DNA from: Phallusia fumigata
Lineage: Eukaryota > Chordata > Ascidiacea > Phlebobranchia > Ascidiidae
Direction: 5' to 3'
Assembly (NCBI GenBank): GCA_008931825.1
Contig: QXVZ01032917.1
Span: forward strand, 10,655-74,654
DNA: 64,000 nucleotides
Below the pieces are notes generated by a model, which saw only the letters and a list, made by a program, of their open reading frames with translations, did not search any database and had not been told where the DNA came from. Of this stretch, positions 60,101 to 64,000 are shown piece by piece; the first letter of the stretch is position 1; each line of letters starts with the position of its first letter. The position numbers and the translations under genes are program-made.

Positions 60101-63100
60101 ATGATGGACGATGTCGTGTCACATTGTAACGAAATCGGCTTTCAAATAGATGCCTCATCATCGCAGAGCCTTGCGGTGAGTTGCGTCGCATTTATCTGCA
60201 AACCAGTTTCAAAGTTTACCGAAAAACTCTGGTACAAAACTTGTTTTTTTTGCGAAAAATATGTTTTCAAGAATAAACTCAATACAAATCTCTTTTTGTT
60301 AAATTACGGAGTGAAACCGAGATAACTTAAGCTATTGATCTACCGTGAAATCATTTCTGTGGCATTGTGTTGAAAATATGTTTTAGCATTGTTGAACAAT
60401 TAAACAAAACTGTTTTAAAATTTACGTTTGCCAAAAGTTTTTGCATTAAAGTGTTTTGAAATTGTCAATAAACCTGTTTTACCGAATAAATATTTTAACC
60501 ACTAGCGCTCCTTGGATATGGCGGCTGGGGAAGATGAGTTGGCGGATTGTAGGAAGCAAGCGCTTTTTCTGCTTGCCATTAAACCACAACAGGTACTTAG
60601 CACTGTTGAAAAACCCTGGGTGCTGTTTTAGATTCAAATATGCGCTTGATTACCTGGTGAACATTGTCAGCTCGTGCCCTGTTTGGTTGTAACGTTTTAT
60701 TTAAGCTTGAATTTGGGAAAAGATTCAGTTAGACCAGAGGTTTTCAAACGGGGGAATTGCCCTCTAGGGCGGCATTTTAGGCAAAAATATCGGTGTCTAA
60801 AAAGTTTATTGATAGTTAGAGCTTGATTTCTCCTCGTAATATACTGACATAAACATAATATTGACGAAATAACTTTCTAGTAAGGGTGAGAAGCACTGAA
60901 TTAAAAATATTGAATTACAGTAAGTGTCCTCTCTTGCCCCTACGTGCCGACTTCTTGTTGCAGCTTGCTCAATACTTCTGTGCGGGAGCTGTTGAAAACG
61001 AGGAGCTTTACCGACATTACGCGTTGAACGTGCCACTTTACACCCACTTCACATCTCCTATACGTCGATATGCTGATGTCATCGTTCATCGCCAACTCGC
61101 CTACGTTTTGGGTACGTCATTTTGACTATGTTTTCTTGTTTGACGATGTGCGGGATTAGTGGGGTCATTTGCCTAAGCCACTTGCCTTTTTTGAAGGAAA
61201 GTTGCTTTTTTCACCAACAGTGAATCGGAAACTCGGAAAATTAAAATCTTTAACTGAACAATGTGAAGTTCGACGCGGAATTTAGCAAGTATTTGGTTTC
61301 TGAAAGTTTTAAATGTTATTTCCTCGACTTGCAGGAGACCAATCCGACTCGCATCTGATGGAAACTGACGCATCCGTGCTTCACAAGCAGGCCCAACGTT
61401 GCAACGATAAAAAGATGAACTCGAAAGCCGCACAGGAGCAAAGCGTCAATCTCTTCTTTACTTTATTGGTCAATGTAAGTTTTGTGACCTTCTCAACGTT
61501 TTGCTTTGGAAAGTTTGTTTTAGATGTAATTCTTTCGTCCGAAAGATTTCATTCGTTACGTCGAGAGGGCGTTTTTACCATTTGGAGCAACAATTTAGTT
61601 AGCCAGCACTACTGTTTTTTCGCTCTTGACAGTTACAATTTTGCTTTGACCACATTTATTTCTTCTTTGGTAAAAAGCCACATTTTCAAACGATATGAAA
61701 CCTATAACTTCGGTAAGGAGCTGTAAGCTGTATATTTTATAAACCTATCTTGTATTCAGAATTTCGGCCCACTCGAGTGTCGTGGAATGGTCATGTACGT
61801 TTACGATCATAGTTTTGACGTCATCTCGATTGAATACGGAGTTGTGAAGCGTGTGTACATTGAGGTGGGTGACATCAATGTACGATAAGGTTGTCTTAAA
61901 TGTCGTGACAAATTAAATTTTTACATTTTGAACCAACATTTCAGCAATTTTTCATTCAGGGTTCGTTGTTTGGAATAAAAACAGTCGCGTGTACTTCTCG
62001 GGGGACATTTGATCTTTTTGATCTCTTTGTTGCCCGGTTCTGAACAAGACATTCATCAGTTTTTGCTTTTCAGATAGCTTTAACAACTTCTTATTTTGTT
62101 TGCAGAAAAGGGACGCATATTGTTTTTACCCTTTAACTTGTCTGACGCTGGTTTGTTCTTACTTTTTGGTCAAAAATGTAGGCTGTAGTAAGTCCTTTGT
62201 TAGAGTTTCTAAACCGCACACGTAAAGGAAATAATATGATTTATGTAAGGTGCTTAGTGTGTGACTCCTAAAGTGTGCATTTTTGTGCTTCTTTTCACCA
62301 GAATCTTCCGCTGCTTTCATTTAAAACCGATCAAACCAAAAGGACAGGCAAAGATTTGCAAGTAAACGTAAGTAAATGAAACGTAGTACTGTATTTGCAG
62401 TTGTATAGCATTTCATAGCCCAACTAATATAGTTAGTAGGGTTGCCAACCGTCCTTTATTTCAAAGGACAATCCTTTATTCAGCTGTATTTGTCCTTGTC
62501 CTTTATTGAGATTTGTAATGACGCCATTTGTCGTTTATTTTTAACCGCTTTGACTGGTAGTTCCATTGCTGAACAGAGACTCAAGGTAGCGGTAAGGACC
62601 TTTCCCAAAATTGAGCTGCAATGTGTTGCAAATGAAATCTTTGCGAGAAAACTTTTCTTAGTAGTGCCAATTTTTCATTTTATTATCAGAACGAAATAAT
62701 AATGTGAAAGGTGCCCTTGACATGATGAAATATCAACCAAGTTTTTATGTCCTTTATTGCTAAAACTGGCGTTAAACTACCTGTCTTTTTATTTTTTAAA
62801 TGCTGTCTATTTTGATTTCGAGGTTGTTATTTTTCAGGTTTTAAAGCTGAAGTGGCCGACAGGCGATTTGGAGGGAAGAAACAAAGTTGGGTAAGTTGGA
62901 AAAAAAATTTCTGGTTAGCACTTACTTTATTTGTCGTTAGATACACTTCATCCTTTCATTTCACCAAATGGTTTTGATGTATCTGGTGTTTTTATTTTTA
63001 GCATGAAACCGCCAAACTACGAGCAATGTGGGGAAGGCGTTGAACAAACCATCGATGTATTCGACATCGTTGACTTGGTTCTTTTCAAATCGGAACCTCA

Positions 63101-63883
63101 TACCGTTCGAAACTTTTCGGTAGGCATCGAGGTTATGATTTTCTACATAATTTAAGCACCCTGTAGATTTTGTAAACATGTAAAAAAGACAAAATGTTGA
63201 TAGAAAGTCAACGATCGAGACGTTTCAAATTAATTATCTAACTCTGTGCTCCTTAAAATGTGCGTCGTTTTAATTTACCACGGGCGTCGCTTAATCATTC
63301 CGTGTCGCAGACTGTTTTTGTAGCAATAAATAAGATTTTGAAATAAGCTTCCTTTTTGATAATAAGCTTCTTATCATTAAAAAGATTTTCATAATAAGCT
63401 TCTTATCATTAAAAAGATTTTCATAATAAGCTTCCTTATTAAATTCTTATTGCTGATGCCCAGAAAGTTTAACCAACTTTTTCAAAGGTGTCGCATTGAA
63501 AAAAGTTTGAGACTGTCTTAAGGCCGATTCACATCAGATGCGTCTACCGGTTTGCGGTACGGTTTTTTGGCTTACACAAGCCGGGACCAAAGTTTATCCA
63601 TCAGACGCGACCAAACTGTTTTATGTTTGATATAGATAGACTGTGGTCCCGGCTTGTGTAAGTGCCCCGCTTCTTGCCGCGAGATCAAACCGTGCCGCAA
63701 ACCGGTAGACGCATCTGGTGTGAATCAGCCTTGAACTGAAGGTGTTTTATACGCGACAGTATTATGACTCGCATTGCACGTGGTTCTACTTGAGGTAAAT
63801 TTTTTTCGCAGGTGTCAATCAAAAGACCAGATGAAGAAACGGAGACAAACCCACTAAGTTCAGCACGAAACACCGAGATCTAG
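51196..63883 (+). CDS. DIS3L2: DIS3L2 3'-5' exoribonuclease with RRM-like N-terminus, 23 exons
   Basis: Exons: 51196-51275, 51538-51706, 52150-52254, 52425-52589, 53174-53272, 54654-54762, 54999-55102, 55678-55832, 56179-56323, 56652-56760, 57218-57438, 57859-58056, 58518-58654, 59794-59899, 60098-60175, 60506-60592, 60964-61111, 61335-61474, 61760-61864, 62302-62367, 62838-62890, 63002-63119, 63812-63883. Phases agree; 922 residues. It degrades uridylated RNAs in the cytoplasm. Exons 2-3 form an RRM-like fold. Then come the cold-shock domains ([39 protein letters not shown]), the RNB domain with all metal-site aspartates in [15 protein letters not shown] and [17 protein letters not shown], and a C-terminal S1-like part. 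There is no PIN domain, which fits DIS3L2 rather than DIS3 or DIS3L1. Confidence 0.94.
51583..52254 (+). other. RRM-like domain fused in front of DIS3L2
   Basis: Exons 2 and 3 encode [48 protein letters not shown] and GVLEVKAD. This follows the beta-alpha-beta-beta-alpha-beta order of RNA recognition motifs, nearest in style to the PTB/matrin type. The frame continues without a stop into the cold-shock part of DIS3L2. Confidence is moderate because no search could be run. Confidence 0.6.
53273..54653. other. DIS3L2 intron 5 with a MITE
   Basis: This intron of about 1.4 kb has no supported exon or RNA gene. It contains the 218-bp hAT MITE at 53629-53846. Confidence 0.6.
53629..53846. mobile_element. 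hAT-type MITE, 218 bp, perfect 8-bp TSD
   Basis: The left end CAGTGGTTCCCA and the right end GGGAACCACTG are inverted. The flanks GCATAGTG (53621-53628) and GCATAGTG (53847-53854) are identical 8-mers, the hAT target-site signature. There is no coding capacity; it depended on a transposase elsewhere. The perfect duplication suggests a fairly recent insertion. Confidence 0.88.
55318..55632. repeat. AGTC/GAGT-rich repeat in DIS3L2 intron 7
   Basis: The stretch is bounded by GAGAGTCGGACGCC and GGAGTCAGACTC and contains several ACTAGGAGTC, CCGACTCTGACTCC and TAGGAGT motifs. The ends are roughly inverted. It is a dispersed repeat of unknown class. Confidence 0.45.
56864..57098. mobile_element. 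Possible hAT-like MITE in DIS3L2 intron 10
   Basis: CAGAGGTTTTTACTTGGG at the left and the complement of CAGTGGTATTAAACC at the right resemble diverged hAT ends. The flanks (CCTTTGAT / CTTTATAT) match only in part, so the boundaries are uncertain. Confidence 0.4.
57580..57735 (-). repeat. SINE-like repeat copy, minus orientation
   Basis: The reverse complement shares long blocks with 20485-20640, including GTTTATTTCGC, ATAGCGACACAAT, GACACAATTGGTGG-type sequence and AACGCGCTGC. It lies in DIS3L2 intron 11. It establishes the repeat as a family of at least two long copies. Confidence 0.65.
58655..59793. other. DIS3L2 intron 13
   Basis: This long intron has no supported exon. It holds a GC-richer, partly self-complementary patch near 59120-59200 (GCCGGTACCG, GGCTCGGCTCGG) and otherwise AT-rich sequence. 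Confidence 0.5.
62446..62520 (+). repeat. Dispersed repeat GTTGCCAACCGTCCTTTATT
   Basis: GGGTTGCCAACCGTCCTTTA followed by repeated TCCTTTATT phrases has the look of a hAT-type repeat end. The partner end was not found. It lies in DIS3L2 intron 20. Confidence 0.35.
63340..63442. repeat. 32-bp tandem repeat in last DIS3L2 intron
   Basis: AATAAGCTTCTTATCATTAA then AAAGATTTTCAT recurs at 63361 and 63393 with a period of 32 and a partial third copy at 63425; a diverged unit precedes at about 63343. Confidence 0.8.
63520..63732. mobile_element. Foldback MITE, about 213 bp
   Basis: The outer arms (AAGGCCGATTCACATCAGAT onward and the complement of the right arm, AAGGCTGATTCACACCAGAT) match over about 46 bases. 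Inner arms CTTACACAAGCCGGGACCA and TGGTCCCGGCTTGTGTAAG are also inverted, so nearly the whole element can fold. There is no coding capacity. The target duplication is unclear (possibly TTA). Confidence 0.8.
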
Positions 63884-64000
63884 CGAAAATTGTTGCATTT
63901 TCCGTTGCTTTTATTTAAATCCCTTTTTTGGCGCGCTGTCTTTGGCATTTTTATCGCAGGTTGTTTGCACTTGAAAGTTAATGTAAACTTTAGTCAATAA

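Noticed and set aside
60735-60898. Possible hAT MITE (CAGAGGTTTTCAAAC ... GAGAAGCACTG)
   Set aside because: The ends are only loosely inverted and the flanking 8-mers do not match.

Overview
This window looks like nuclear DNA of an invertebrate chordate, most probably an ascidian tunicate close to Ciona. That is an inference. It rests on AT-rich compact genes with many short GT-AG introns, two intronless genes packed head to tail against a third in an operon-like cluster, a cellulase-type GH9 protein carrying cellulose-binding modules, and tandem secreted ficolin-like lectins. I saw no prokaryotic gene organisation, rRNA, functional tRNA, CRISPR or recognisable virus-like element.

Layout. 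(1) 201-6060, minus strand: two tandem six-exon ficolin-like genes (signal peptide, collagen-like repeat, coiled coil, fibrinogen-related domain), about 4.1 kb apart and nearly identical in several introns. Between them lies a 54-bp tandem repeat that repeats the CRE palindrome TGACGTCA. (2) 6061-9028: repeat-rich spacer with a 64-bp minisatellite and a hAT-like non-autonomous element. (3) 9029-14237, plus: a monoamine-oxidase-type flavoenzyme whose flavin-cysteine exons are missing beside a single N at 12110. (4) 17620-26543, plus: a multidomain glycoside hydrolase family 9 protein (sushi, CBM2-like, Thr/Ser linker, CBM2-like, linker, GH9). (5) 27308-32048, minus: threonine ammonia-lyase with a C-terminal ACT-like region. 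(6) 32992-43558, minus: EFTUD2/Snu114, 20 exons, 972 codons before the stop. (7) 45393-49936, minus: MIF4GD, ZFAND1 and ACAT2, listed in transcription order. (8) 51196-63883, plus: DIS3L2, 23 exons, with an apparent RRM-like domain before its RNA-binding and RNB domains.

Exon models were built by joining reading frames at GT-AG junctions whose phases agree. EFTUD2, ACAT2 and DIS3L2 give uninterrupted reading frames of about the length I recall for their vertebrate counterparts, which supports the models. The functional themes are extracellular recognition (ficolins), cellulose binding or cleavage (GH9), amine, threonine and acetyl-CoA metabolism, pre-mRNA splicing (EFTUD2), histone-mRNA-linked translation (MIF4GD) and 3'-5' RNA decay (DIS3L2). 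These are mostly independent housekeeping loci. The accessory interest lies in the lectin pair, the GH9 protein, the RRM-DIS3L2 fusion and the operon-like trio.
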